DNA of 64,000 nt. Origin: Bacteroidales bacterium. GTDB taxonomy: Bacteria > Bacteroidota > Bacteroidia > Bacteroidales > UBA932. The position numbers and the translations under genes were made by a program. Below are positions 19,347 to 29,128 of this stretch, in pieces. How positions within the stretch are numbered: position 1 is the stretch's first letter; each line of letters begins with the position of its first letter. The DNA lies in contig JAEELG010000078.1 of the NCBI GenBank assembly GCA_016288775.1, positions 1-64,000 on the forward strand. The letters run 5' to 3'. The notes under the pieces are model-generated. The model saw only the letters and a program-made list of their open reading frames with translations, ran no database searches and was not told where the DNA came from.

Positions 19347-19560
19347 AATCCAGGGAGTGGATCCGGCGTACTTCGACAAGCAGCGCGAAGCCCTTCGACA
19401 CAGCCACCGCAAATCAGTATTCTTTAACGACAAGGAGCTCGCCGCAATCAACGAGTACTGCCGCCGCTTCAAGGTCAGTTCACGCTCCGCCCTCATCCGC
19501 CAGGCTGTCATGGAGCGCGTCCTCCGTGGCCTGGAAGAGAATCATCCTACGTTGTTCTGA
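19324..19560 (+). CDS. Small ribbon-helix-helix-like protein (78 aa)
   Basis: KSVFFNDKELAAINEYCRRFKVSSRSALIRQAVMERVLRGLEENHPTLF; own -7 TATATTTG at 19308. Confidence 0.7.
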   Translation: MAKRKSNKIQGVDPAYFDKQREALRHSHRKSVFFNDKELAAINEYCRRFKVSSRSALIRQAVMERVLRGLEENHPTLF

Positions 19561-19574
19561 CCAGACCCTACCAC

Positions 19575-19594
19575 GCTTTGCGCCTTCGCAAAGC
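19575..19594. terminator. Perfect 8-bp hairpin downstream of 19560
   Basis: GCTTTGCG-cctt-CGCAAAGC. Confidence 0.4.
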
Positions 19595-19626
19595 TAAGTG
19601 TTTTATTATCAGGATATTACCTGTAG

Positions 19627-19652
19627 TGCCTGCGGCTTCCTGACCGCAGGCA
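19627..19652. other. Perfect 9-bp hairpin in the lon upstream region
   Basis: TGCCTGCGG-cttcctga-CCGCAGGCA. Confidence 0.5.
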
Positions 19653-19769
19653 GTTTGCGTAAAAGCAAGATTATCAGCCGGTTGGCTTTGCGGATTACTT
19701 TGGCACGGAGATTGACCAATTAAGTGACCGGGAGAATTATGCCCTTTTTACTGACATTTTGACACAATT

Positions 19770-22139
19770 ATGAAACAAGATATCAATATCATCCCTGTGG
19801 TGCAGGGTGAAGCGCAGTTCAAACTCAACGAAGCCGACTTGCCAGACGTACTGCCTGTGCTGGCCCTTCGCAACGCGGCCCTTTTCCCCGGAACGGTCTA
19901 TCCCGTCACCATAGGCAGGGAAAAGTCCGTCCGCCTTATCCAGGACGCCGAGGAACATGATTTCTTTATCGGAGCCGTGCCGCAGACCGACGTGTCGGTG
20001 GAGGATCCGGTCGCCGAAGACCTGTATCGATTCGGCACAGTATGCAAGATTCTTAAGACCCTGGAGATGCCCGACGGCACCCTTACCGCCATCCTCCAGG
20101 CCTTCCGCCGCATAGAAATCGATGCCGTGGTAGGCATGGAGCCGTATCTCACGGCCCGCGTGCTATACCTGCGCGACCGCAGTTACGACTCTGACAGCAC
20201 TGACATCAAGGCAGTGTCGGAGACGCTCAAGGACAAGGCCATGCAGCTGCTGCGCTCCTCCAACATAGCATCCCGCGAATCGATAGGCGCCATCAAGGCG
20301 GTGGACAACTTCGAGTTCCTGGTGAACTTCGTGGCCACCACCATCGACGTTGAGAATTTCAAGGACAAGATGGAGCTGCTGCAGTACGGCGACGTGAAGA
20401 TGCGCGCCATGAAGCTCCTCTCCATACTCGACGTCCAGCTGCAGCTGATGAAGCTCAAGCAGGACATCAACCAGAAGGTTAAGAGCGAGATAGACCAGCA
20501 GCAGAGGGAATATTACCTGAACAGCCAGCTCAAGACCATCCAGGAGGAACTCGGCATGGATGAGCAGGAAGACTTCGACAAGTTCCGCGAGAGAGCGAAG
20601 GACAAGAAGTGGCCCGAGGAAATAGGCAAGGCCTTCGAGAAAGAGCTCGCCAAACTGGAGAAGTACAATCCCAACTCACCGGACTACAGCGTTCAGTACA
20701 ACTATCTGGAGTTCATGCTCCAGCTGCCCTGGGGCGAGATGAGCGAGGACAATCTGGATCTCAAGAACGCCCAGAAGGTACTTGACGACGACCATTACGG
20801 TCTCGACACCGTGAAGGACCGTATCATCGAATATCTCGCGGTGCTCAAGCTGAAGGGCAACATGAAGTCGCCCATCCTGTGCCTCTACGGCCCTCCGGGA
20901 GTGGGCAAGACCTCCCTCGGCAAGTCGGTGGCGCGCGCGCTCGGACGCAAGTACGTGCGCATCTCGCTCGGCGGCATGCACGACGAGGCGGAGATCCGCG
21001 GCCACCGCAAAACCTACGTGGGCGCCCTTCCGGGCCGTATCCTGAACGGAATCGCGCGCGCCGGCACCTCCAACCCGGTAATCGTGCTTGACGAGATCGA
21101 CAAGCTCGGCGCCGACTTCAAGGGCGACCCTTCATCCGCCCTGCTTGAGGCTCTCGATCCCGAGCAGAATTCCACCTTCCACGACAACTACCTTGACCTG
21201 GACTACGACCTCAGCAACGTGATGTTCATCACAACCGCCAACAGCCTGTCGCCGGTCCAGCCTGCGCTGCTCGACCGTATGGAGCTCATCAACGTATCCG
21301 GTTATCTGGCCGAAGAGAAGGCCGAGATTGCGAAACAGTTCCTGCTGCCCAAGCAGCTGAAGGAGCACGGAATCGATTCCAAGGCCCTGAAAATCAGCGC
21401 TTCCGGCATCAAGGCCATAATTGACGAATACACTCACGAGAGCGGAGTACGCGGTCTGGAGAAGCAGATAGCAAAGATTGCCCGCGTGACTGCAAAGAAG
21501 ATTGCCCTCGGCGAGGAGTATCCTACCACCATCAAGCCGGAGCACCTGAAGGAGTACCTGGGTCTGCCCACCAATTTCCACGACCTGCAGAAGGGCAACG
21601 AGGCCCCGGGCGTGGTTACCGGCCTCGCCTGGACCCAGATGGGCGGCGAGATACTGTTCGTAGAGAGCTCCGTGAGCGGCGGCAAGGGAGTGATGACCAT
21701 GACCGGCAACCTGGGCGACGTGATGAAGGAATCCGCGACCATTGCCTACCAGTACATCAAAGCCCATCCCGAGATGGCCAAGATGGACTCCAAGACCTTC
21801 GGCGAGAAGGACATACACGTCCATGTGCCCGAGGGCGCAACGCCCAAGGACGGCCCATCCGCCGGCATCACCATGGTGAGTTCCATGGTCTCCGCTCTGC
21901 GCGGCGAAGCCGTCAAAAAGGGCATCGCCATGACCGGCGAAATGACCTTGCGAGGCCGCGTGCTGCCGGTCGGCGGAATCAAGGAGAAGATCCTCGCCGC
22001 CAAGCGCGCCGGAGTCGGCACCATCGTTATTTCCGAGGAAAACCGCAAGGACGTCGAAGACATCAAGGAAATCTATGTCCGCGGCCTGGAATTCCACTAC
22101 GTAAAGACGATTGACGATGTAATAAGCTTTATCTTCTAG
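19770..22139 (+). CDS. lon: ATP-dependent protease La (Lon)
   Basis: [41 protein letters not shown] catalytic Ser region. Confidence 0.98.
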   Translation: MKQDINIIPVVQGEAQFKLNEADLPDVLPVLALRNAALFPGTVYPVTIGREKSVRLIQDAEEHDFFIGAVPQTDVSVEDPVAEDLYRFGTVCKILKTLEMPDGTLTAILQAFRRIEIDAVVGMEPYLTARVLYLRDRSYDSDSTDIKAVSETLKDKAMQLLRSSNIASRESIGAIKAVDNFEFLVNFVATTIDVENFKDKMELLQYGDVKMRAMKLLSILDVQLQLMKLKQDINQKVKSEIDQQQREYYLNSQLKTIQEELGMDEQEDFDKFRERAKDKKWPEEIGKAFEKELAKLEKYNPNSPDYSVQYNYLEFMLQLPWGEMSEDNLDLKNAQKVLDDDHYGLDTVKDRIIEYLAVLKLKGNMKSPILCLYGPPGVGKTSLGKSVARALGRKYVRISLGGMHDEAEIRGHRKTYVGALPGRILNGIARAGTSNPVIVLDEIDKLGADFKGDPSSALLEALDPEQNSTFHDNYLDLDYDLSNVMFITTANSLSPVQPALLDRMELINVSGYLAEEKAEIAKQFLLPKQLKEHGIDSKALKISASGIKAIIDEYTHESGVRGLEKQIAKIARVTAKKIALGEEYPTTIKPEHLKEYLGLPTNFHDLQKGNEAPGVVTGLAWTQMGGEILFVESSVSGGKGVMTMTGNLGDVMKESATIAYQYIKAHPEMAKMDSKTFGEKDIHVHVPEGATPKDGPSAGITMVSSMVSALRGEAVKKGIAMTGEMTLRGRVLPVGGIKEKILAAKRAGVGTIVISEENRKDVEDIKEIYVRGLEFHYVKTIDDVISFIF

Positions 22140-22179
22140 AAAAGCGCGAAAATATTTTGATAGTTGAAAATTAAACCCT

Positions 22180-22187
22180 ATTTTTGC
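22180..22187 (+). promoter_or_regulatory. Promoter for HU gene (-33 TTTG 22157-22160, N19, -7 TATTTTTG)
   Basis: Match to the Bacteroidetes consensus TTTG-N19-TAnnTTTG. Confidence 0.65.
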
Positions 22188-22237
22188 GTTCCCAATTGAT
22201 AGACGGGAAGATAACTAACATTTTACTTAATAAAATC

Positions 22238-22513
22238 ATGACTAAAGCAGAAATCGTCAGTGAAGTTGCAAAGGCAACAGGCATTGAAAAAGTAACAGTT
22301 CAGACAGTATTCGAGGCAGCAATGGAGTCTATCAAGGGTTCTATCGTCAACGGTGAGCCTGTTTACCTCCGTGGTTTTGGCAGCTTTATCATCAAGCACA
22401 GGGCACAGAAGGCCGCTCGCAATATCACCAAGAAGACCACCATCACCATTCCTGCACACGATATCCCTGCATTCAAGCCCTCAAAGGCATTCGTTGCAGA
22501 GCTCCAGAAATAA
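22238..22513 (+). CDS. HU-family DNA-binding protein
   Basis: MTKAEIVSEVAKATGIEKVTVQTVFEAAMESIKGSIVNGEPVYLRGFGSF. Confidence 0.95.
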   Translation: MTKAEIVSEVAKATGIEKVTVQTVFEAAMESIKGSIVNGEPVYLRGFGSFIIKHRAQKAARNITKKTTITIPAHDIPAFKPSKAFVAELQK

Positions 22514-22526
22514 TTCATCTTAATAT

Positions 22527-22616
22527 ATGCCGAACGGAAAAAAGCATAAAAGACATAAGATGGCGACGCACAAGCGCAAGAAGCGTCTGCGTCTGAACCG
22601 TCACAAGAAGAAATAA
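22527..22616 (+). CDS. 29-aa highly basic protein resembling AURKAIP1/COX24 (mS38)-type ribosomal proteins
   Basis: MPNGKKHKRHKMATHKRKKRLRLNRHKKK; not in ORF track. Confidence 0.75.
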   Translation: MPNGKKHKRHKMATHKRKKRLRLNRHKKK

Positions 22617-22672
22617 GTCGCTCTAGGCCCGGCGGGAGATCCGGCGGGTCTTTTGTTTTATCCAGTCCCCAA

Positions 22673-24235
22673 ATGGAAACCGAAAACCAGGAAAAAGACC
22701 TTGTGGTCGACGTTGGCTCGGCGGAAGTTCGTCTGGCACTGCTGGAGAACCATCGCCTTATCGAGCTCAACAGAGAATCGAGTCAGGGTCACAGCTTCTC
22801 TGTGGGTGACGTTTATCTTGGCAAGGTCAAGAAAATACTCCCCGCACTGAACGCTGCTTTCGTGGACATCGGCGACAGCAAAGAGGCTTTCGTACATTAT
22901 CTCGACCTGGGTCTGCACTTTGACGCATTCGACAAATTCGTCAGGGAGAGCAACCCGGGCCGGAATATGGCGGAGCTGTACAAGAGTATCAAGATCGGCG
23001 AGCCCATATCCAAGGAGGGCCGCATCGAAGACTACCTCAAACCCGGACAGCTCATCATAGGCCAGATTGTCAAGGAACCGATCTCTACGAAGGGATCCCG
23101 ACTGACTGCGGAGATTTCATTGGCAGGACGCAACATTGTACTGCTCCCTTTCGCACAGAAAGTGAGCGTTTCCCAGAAAATCTCCTCGAAAGAGGAGAAA
23201 AGAAGACTCGAGACGCTTGTAGGAAACATCCTCCCCCACAACTACGGAGCCATAATCAGAACAGCCGCAGAAGGCAGTTCCGCCTCCGTGCTCGTAGCAG
23301 AGCTCAAATCGCTCATCGAGAAATGGGAGAGTTCCTGGAAGACGATCGCCAAGAACAAGGGCAAATGCCTGCTCTTCACCGAGTACTCCAAAACCACCAC
23401 CATCCTGAGGGACCTCCTCAACGACACGTTCAGCAACATTTACGTGAACGACGAGAAGATTTACGAGGAGACCCGACGCTACATCTCCCTCATTTCCCCC
23501 GAGCAGGAGAAGATAGTCAAGCTTTACGATGGCAAGGAACCGATTTTCGACCATTTTGAGGTCACACGCCAGATCAAGAGTTCCTTCGGCAAGGTGGTTC
23601 CCATGAAGCAGGGTGCATATCTGGTCATCGAGACGACCGAGGCCCTGAACGTAATCGATGTGAACAGCGGCACACGCGCAAAGACAAACGACCAGGAGGA
23701 GAACACCTTCGAGGTGAACAAACTGGCGGCAGAAGAGATAGCACGCCAGCTCCGCCTGCGGGACATGGGAGGAATTGTCATCGTCGATTTCATCGACATG
23801 GACAGCGTCGAACACCGCAACGAGCTCTACAAGTTCATGTGTGAGCTCATGGCAAGCGACAGGGCAAAGCATAACGTGCTGCCTCTCACCAAGTTCGGCC
23901 TTATGCAGATTACCCGCCAGCGCATACGCCCCGTTACGGAAATCAACACCACCGAGAAATGCCCCCTCTGCCACGGCACGGGAAAGATAGCGTCCACGGT
24001 GGTCATCGACGAGCAGATTGAACGCAAGCTCGCCGACCTCGTGGAAAACACGGGTAAAAGACAGTTCACGCTGAAAGTCAGCCCCATCCTTGGAGCTTAT
24101 TTGACAAGGGGCTGGAATTCATTCGCAAGCAAGTGGAGACGCAAGTACAAATGCAAACTGAAGGTCGTCGAAATGACCGAACACAGTATCCTGCAGTATG
24201 AATTCTATGACGAAAAAGGAAAGGTGCTCGAATAA
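22673..24235 (+). CDS. rng: Ribonuclease E/G
   Basis: S1-like domain; TTEALNVIDVNSGTRA and MGGIVIVDFIDM; CPLCHGTGKI Zn-link. Confidence 0.94.
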   Translation: METENQEKDLVVDVGSAEVRLALLENHRLIELNRESSQGHSFSVGDVYLGKVKKILPALNAAFVDIGDSKEAFVHYLDLGLHFDAFDKFVRESNPGRNMAELYKSIKIGEPISKEGRIEDYLKPGQLIIGQIVKEPISTKGSRLTAEISLAGRNIVLLPFAQKVSVSQKISSKEEKRRLETLVGNILPHNYGAIIRTAAEGSSASVLVAELKSLIEKWESSWKTIAKNKGKCLLFTEYSKTTTILRDLLNDTFSNIYVNDEKIYEETRRYISLISPEQEKIVKLYDGKEPIFDHFEVTRQIKSSFGKVVPMKQGAYLVIETTEALNVIDVNSGTRAKTNDQEENTFEVNKLAAEEIARQLRLRDMGGIVIVDFIDMDSVEHRNELYKFMCELMASDRAKHNVLPLTKFGLMQITRQRIRPVTEINTTEKCPLCHGTGKIASTVVIDEQIERKLADLVENTGKRQFTLKVSPILGAYLTRGWNSFASKWRRKYKCKLKVVEMTEHSILQYEFYDEKGKVLE

Positions 24236-24251
24236 TCGGGCACCTTTTTTT
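24220..24251. terminator. Rho-independent terminator overlapping the rng 3' end
   Basis: AAAGGTGC-tcgaataatcgg-GCACCTTT TTTT; rng stop codon is in the loop. Confidence 0.75.
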
Positions 24252-25305
24252 ATTCATCTTCCGGCATGGTCTTGCAATACCGGCGCCACTTGTCGAGCAG
24301 AGCCGTCATGTCCGCGGGCAGCGGGGATTCGAATCGCAGCCATTTGCGGGTGCGCGGATGCACGAATCCCAGCGTGGCGGCATGCAGCGCCTGGCGCGGG
24401 CAGATGGTAAAGCAATTGTGGATGAACTGCTTGTACTTTGAATACACTGTCCCCTGCCGTATTTCCGTGCCGCCGTAGCGCTCGTCCCCGAAAATCGGGT
24501 GCCCGATGCTGCTCAGGTGCACCCTGATCTGGTGCGTGCGGCCTGTCTCGAGCCTGCACTCCACCAGGGTCACGTATCCGAAGCGCTCCAGCACCTTCCA
24601 GTGGGTGACGGCATGCTTGCCCTTCTCGGGATCGTCGGTGGTGCAGAACCGCAGGCGGTCCGACGGGTCTCGCATCAGGTTGGCATCCACGGTGCCTTCG
24701 TCTTCCTTCAGGTCGCCCCATACAACGGCTCGGTAGAGACGCTCTATCGAGTGGTCGAAGAACTGGCGGGCGAGGTTCAGCTGCGATTCGTCGTTCTTGG
24801 CGACAGCCAGCAGGCCGCTGGTATCCTTGTCGATGCGGTGCACAAGGATTCCCATGCGCTCGTCGTCGGCGTCGGGCCCCTGGGAGATGCCCAGATGGAA
24901 CGCAAGGGCGTTCACAAGCGTACTCTCATAGTGGCCGTGCCCGGGATGCACAACCATTCCGGCGGGCTTGTCGAGCACCAGTACGTCGTCGTCTTCATAA
25001 ACGATGTCGAGGGGAATCTCCTGCGGCTTGATCTCCACTCCCCTGCGCCTGTAGGGCATCACGAAGCGGATTATGTCGCCGGGACGCACTATATAGTTGG
25101 CTTTCACCGTCTTCTCCCCCACCTGCACGAAGCCCTCCTTGATGGCGCACTGCACGCGATGGCGCGAGGTCTTCTCCATGTGCGCCGACATGTACTTGTC
25201 TATGCGCAGCGGCTCCTGGCCGGGATCGACCGCCATGCGGAAATGCTCGAACATTTCCTGTTCCTCGTCGAGGAACTCAGGCTCGTTACTGGGGTTTGTC
25301 TGCAT
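24250..25305 (-). CDS. RluA/RluD-family pseudouridine synthase
   Basis: MGILVHRIDKDTSGLLAVAKND; ETGRTHQIRVHLSSIGHPIFGDERYGG. Confidence 0.95.
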   Translation of the reverse strand: MQTNPSNEPEFLDEEQEMFEHFRMAVDPGQEPLRIDKYMSAHMEKTSRHRVQCAIKEGFVQVGEKTVKANYIVRPGDIIRFVMPYRRRGVEIKPQEIPLDIVYEDDDVLVLDKPAGMVVHPGHGHYESTLVNALAFHLGISQGPDADDERMGILVHRIDKDTSGLLAVAKNDESQLNLARQFFDHSIERLYRAVVWGDLKEDEGTVDANLMRDPSDRLRFCTTDDPEKGKHAVTHWKVLERFGYVTLVECRLETGRTHQIRVHLSSIGHPIFGDERYGGTEIRQGTVYSKYKQFIHNCFTICPRQALHAATLGFVHPRTRKWLRFESPLPADMTALLDKWRRYCKTMPEDE

Positions 25306-26071
25306 CCACTCGGAGGTACAGGGTTACGGGCGTGCCCATCACCACCGGGCTGCCGGTGGCTTCCGGACGCTGGGAATAAACCGTTGCCGCAAGCGAATCG
25401 GCATAGGTGCGGACGGTCTTGTCGAACACCACTGCGGCCACGTTCAGGGAATTGGAATGAATCGCGTCGATGGCGTTCAGGTATCGGTATCCCTTGAGTT
25501 TGGGAACGTAGGTCATGGCGTCGGCGCCGTTCAGGCCTATCACGAGGTCGATTACGGAGCCGGTGTAAATCCTGGTGCCGGGCTCGATGTCGCGGCCCTT
25601 GTACTGCTGCGCCAGAACGTTGTTGGTAGCTATGTCGCTGACGTAATTGAGTCGTCCGAGCATCAGGCCCTTGGCAGCAAGCTCGGCCTTGGCCTGACGG
25701 AGCGACACATGCACCAGATTGGGCATTGCAACCTTCTTTGGCACCTGGGAATTCACGGTAAGCGAGATGGTCCGACCGGGCTTGACCTTGTCGCCCGCCT
25801 TGGGAAGCTGGCTTACAACGGCCCCGCGCGCCATGCGTTTCATGTAAACGGAATCGGTGACCTGTATCTCGAGTCCGGCCGCCCTTGCAGTCGTCCTGGA
25901 ATCGGCCACCGTAAGGCCCGCCATGTCGGGCACGGTGATTTCCTTGCCGTGGCGGGTGCGAATCGCCAGGAAAATGCTTGCCACCGCCACAACCAGGAGC
26001 ACGAACAACACGCCCAGAAGCAGATTCCGGACTATCCAGTTGCCAAGTATGGATTTCTTCTTTTGTGCCAT
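25286..26071 (-). CDS. Membrane-anchored PASTA-domain protein
   Basis: N-terminal TM segment followed by three PASTA-like repeats; no kinase domain. Confidence 0.88.
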   Translation of the reverse strand: MAQKKKSILGNWIVRNLLLGVLFVLLVVAVASIFLAIRTRHGKEITVPDMAGLTVADSRTTARAAGLEIQVTDSVYMKRMARGAVVSQLPKAGDKVKPGRTISLTVNSQVPKKVAMPNLVHVSLRQAKAELAAKGLMLGRLNYVSDIATNNVLAQQYKGRDIEPGTRIYTGSVIDLVIGLNGADAMTYVPKLKGYRYLNAIDAIHSNSLNVAAVVFDKTVRTYADSLAATVYSQRPEATGSPVVMGTPVTLYLRVDADKPQ

Positions 26072-26073
26072 AA

Positions 26074-26706
26074 TCAGAGAATCATTATACCGCGGACCAG
26101 AAACACGGCGCCGAATACCATGACAGCCATGCCTGCGACCCGGTTGATGCGGTTAAGGGTTTTTATCTTGAACTGCTCACGCAGCTTGTCGGCGGCGAAG
26201 GCGAACGACAGCCACCACAGAAGCGCGCCTATGAAAACGAACAGCACTATCATCCACATAGGGCTCACGGCTGCGCTGACGTCGAGTTTGAAGAGTGCCA
26301 CGAGGGCGAACATGTAAGCGAGCGCACCCGGATTTGCAAGCGCACATCCTCCTGCCTGAAGGGCATACTGCACCGCCTTTGACTTGGTGGTCTCGGCGAC
26401 TTTCATCTTTTCCAGCGGTTTGCGCTTCAGCATCGTATAGCCCACGATTGCAACCAGTATACCGCCGCCAATCATAATCCACGCCTGGTTTCGGGAGATG
26501 AATCCGTCCACGAACATGAAGGCGAAGAGACTCGCCACTGCGTACAGGGTATCGATCACTGCGGAGCCGACTCCGGCCGCGAATCCAGCCATCCTTCCGT
26601 GACAGAAGGTTTTCTGCATGACCAGCAGCGACACCGGTCCCACGGGAACCGATGCGATGATGCCGATAAGCACAGCCTTTATTAATTCTTGCAGCATGGC
26701 ATGCAA
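26074..26706 (-). CDS. LysE-family translocator
   Basis: LIKAVLIGIIASVPVGPVSLLVMQKTFCHGRMAGFAAGVGSAVIDTLYA. Confidence 0.85.
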   Translation of the reverse strand: MHAMLQELIKAVLIGIIASVPVGPVSLLVMQKTFCHGRMAGFAAGVGSAVIDTLYAVASLFAFMFVDGFISRNQAWIMIGGGILVAIVGYTMLKRKPLEKMKVAETTKSKAVQYALQAGGCALANPGALAYMFALVALFKLDVSAAVSPMWMIVLFVFIGALLWWLSFAFAADKLREQFKIKTLNRINRVAGMAVMVFGAVFLVRGIMIL

Positions 26707-26716
26707 AGGTACTAAA

Positions 26717-28342
26717 CTATTTCCGGCCCGGCAACAGGCGCACGAGGAGAAGTGCCAGCAGAAGCAGGAACACCAGCGTGCACACGCGGCCGGTCACGTC
26801 TCCGTGACGGGCAAAGAAGCTCAGCTCCGAATTCAGGTTCACTTCTCCGCGCATTACGGCTTCCTCCCACCATGGGCCTTCCTGAACCATCTCTCCCCTC
26901 TGGTCGATGAATCCGCTGATGCCGGAGTTGCCGCAGCGTGCTATGTCGCGGCGAAGCTCCAGGGCCCTCAGGCAGCTGTAGCTGAGGTGCTGGCGGTATC
27001 CGGGGGTATTGCCCCACCAGGAGTCATTGGTAATGACGGTAAGGAATTTGGCGCCCTTGGTGACATATCCGGTGCAATACTCGCCGTAAACCGATTCGTA
27101 GCACACGGCGCATCCGAGCGGAGTGCCGTCGGAAAGGTGCAGCAGGGATATTTCATCCTGGCCGGTATCACGGGCAATCATGGGGTTGCCGTCATTGAGG
27201 AACTTCGAAAGCCAGTTGTCCAGCGGCACGAAGAACTTGGGATACGGCGTCATCTCGGTACCGACCACAAGCTTGCTCTTGTGGAACACCTCCGTGCGTC
27301 CGTCCGGCGACAGCATCAGGGCGCTGTTGTGCGCCTTCAGCCAGCCGTTTCCGTATGGATAACAAAGCAGGCCCGGTGCACTTCGGGTGCTGAAGATTTC
27401 ATACGTGCCCGCCCCGAACAGCATATCCGTTCCGGGATAATCCTGAAGGAAGCCGTGGAAGCGTTTCCATGTGGGCGACTGCTGAATGAAATTCAGGAAT
27501 ACATCGGAGGTCACGGTCTCCGGAGCCAGCAGCAGGCGCACGGGCTCCCTGCGGAGCGAATCGGCCACAAGGCCAAGCAGGAGCTCGTTCTGCTCTTCCT
27601 GCTCCATAGACTCGAACTTCTTGTACGGATCGAGGTTGGGCTGGCCGATCAGCACGCTTACGCTGCCCTCCGAACGCTCCTTGTATCCGTTGTACATGAT
27701 GGCGGAGCACACGAAAGGGCCGATGAGTACCAGCACTAGAGCCGTAACCGCAGCCACCCGCGCCTTGCCGTTCCAGTTGCGCCACTTGCCTTCGGCGAGC
27801 GAAATCAGCAGGCCGAAGATACCGAGGTTGGAGCACCATACCCAGAGCGAGCCGCCAAGGGTTCCCGTAACGCTGTACCACTGAATGTCCTTGATGTTGG
27901 TCGCGAAGGCGTTGCCCAGCGCGAGCCAGGGCCACGAAATCTGGGCATGTGTGAAATACCAGCGTTCCCAGGCTATCCACGCCGCCGCCAGGAAGATGTA
28001 AGGGACGACGCCCTTGAGCCTCTTGCGGGCAAGGCGGAACAGCCCGAATACCAGCGACATCTGCAGGGCGTTGGCAAACACCGCGAAGAGTCCTCCTCCC
28101 ACGGAGGCATTGCACACCCAGAACGTAGTGAAGGCATTCCAGAGCACGAAGGCGCTGTAATGCCAAATCCAGAAACGCTTCACTGCAGCGCCCTTGGCGA
28201 TGTATTCGGCGCAGAGCAGGGGCACGAAGCCCACAAGGGCGAAGAATCCGGCGTGAGGTACGAGCCAGGGAAGGCTCAGCATCACGGCCGACGCGACACT
28301 GAGCCCCCATAGCACCGGATATGGTGAAGCGGTCTTCTTCAA
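26717..28342 (-). CDS. lnt: Apolipoprotein N-acyltransferase
   Basis: Multiple TM helices and nitrilase-like domain: CAVCYESVYGEYCTGYVTKGAKFLTVITNDSWWGNTPG. Confidence 0.94.
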   Translation of the reverse strand: MKKTASPYPVLWGLSVASAVMLSLPWLVPHAGFFALVGFVPLLCAEYIAKGAAVKRFWIWHYSAFVLWNAFTTFWVCNASVGGGLFAVFANALQMSLVFGLFRLARKRLKGVVPYIFLAAAWIAWERWYFTHAQISWPWLALGNAFATNIKDIQWYSVTGTLGGSLWVWCSNLGIFGLLISLAEGKWRNWNGKARVAAVTALVLVLIGPFVCSAIMYNGYKERSEGSVSVLIGQPNLDPYKKFESMEQEEQNELLLGLVADSLRREPVRLLLAPETVTSDVFLNFIQQSPTWKRFHGFLQDYPGTDMLFGAGTYEIFSTRSAPGLLCYPYGNGWLKAHNSALMLSPDGRTEVFHKSKLVVGTEMTPYPKFFVPLDNWLSKFLNDGNPMIARDTGQDEISLLHLSDGTPLGCAVCYESVYGEYCTGYVTKGAKFLTVITNDSWWGNTPGYRQHLSYSCLRALELRRDIARCGNSGISGFIDQRGEMVQEGPWWEEAVMRGEVNLNSELSFFARHGDVTGRVCTLVFLLLLALLLVRLLPGRK

Positions 28343-28344
28343 AA

Positions 28345-29124
28345 CTATTCGGTTGCCTTGAAATACTTGTAGCTGTTGACCTTCAGCTCACCTGCTGCAT
28401 CTTCGTCGCAGGCGATGATGCCGGCGGGATGCATCTGCAGTGCACTGAGGGTGCAATAATGGGAGATGGGGCCCTCCACGGAATCCTTGATGGCGCGTGC
28501 CTTCTTGGAACCGAAAGCGAGAACCACGACCTCCTTGGCTCCCATGACGGTGGCGACACCCACGCTGAGGGCCTGTGCAGGCACCTTGGAAGGATCGTTG
28601 TCGAAGAAACGGGAGTTGACCTCACGGGTCTGGGGAGTAAGGGTGATAACCCTGGTGCGGGACTCGAGAGAGGAGAAAGGCTCGTTGAATGCGATGTGGC
28701 CGTCTTCGCCGACGCCGCCGAGGAACAGGTCGAAGCCGCCTGCCTTCTCGATAGCCTTCTCATAGGCCGCGCACTCTGCTGCCAGGTCGGGAGCGTTGCC
28801 GTTCAGGATATGGATGTTGGCTGCGGGCTCGTCGATATGGTCGAACAGATATTTGTGCATGAAGCTGTGATAGCTCTCGGGATGCTCCACGGGCAGAGCC
28901 ACATACTCGTCCATGTTAAAGGAGATGACATTCTTGAACGACACCTTCCCGGCCTTGACCAGACGGATGAGTTCGTTGTAGGTCTCGATGGGAGTTGAAC
29001 CGGTGCACAGACCGATTACGAAAGGCTCGGAAGTGCGGGCTGCTTTCTCGTTGATTTTGTCTGCGATGTAACGGGCGGCCCATACGGAGGCCTCCACCAT
29101 GGTGTCTCTGATTATAACTTTCAT
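28345..29124 (-). CDS. nagB: Glucosamine-6-phosphate deaminase
   Basis: IGLCTGSTPIETYNELIRL; FLGGVGEDGHIAFNEPFSSLESRTRVITL. Confidence 0.95.
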   Translation of the reverse strand: MKVIIRDTMVEASVWAARYIADKINEKAARTSEPFVIGLCTGSTPIETYNELIRLVKAGKVSFKNVISFNMDEYVALPVEHPESYHSFMHKYLFDHIDEPAANIHILNGNAPDLAAECAAYEKAIEKAGGFDLFLGGVGEDGHIAFNEPFSSLESRTRVITLTPQTREVNSRFFDNDPSKVPAQALSVGVATVMGAKEVVVLAFGSKKARAIKDSVEGPISHYCTLSALQMHPAGIIACDEDAAGELKVNSYKYFKATE

Positions 29125-29128
29125 AATA

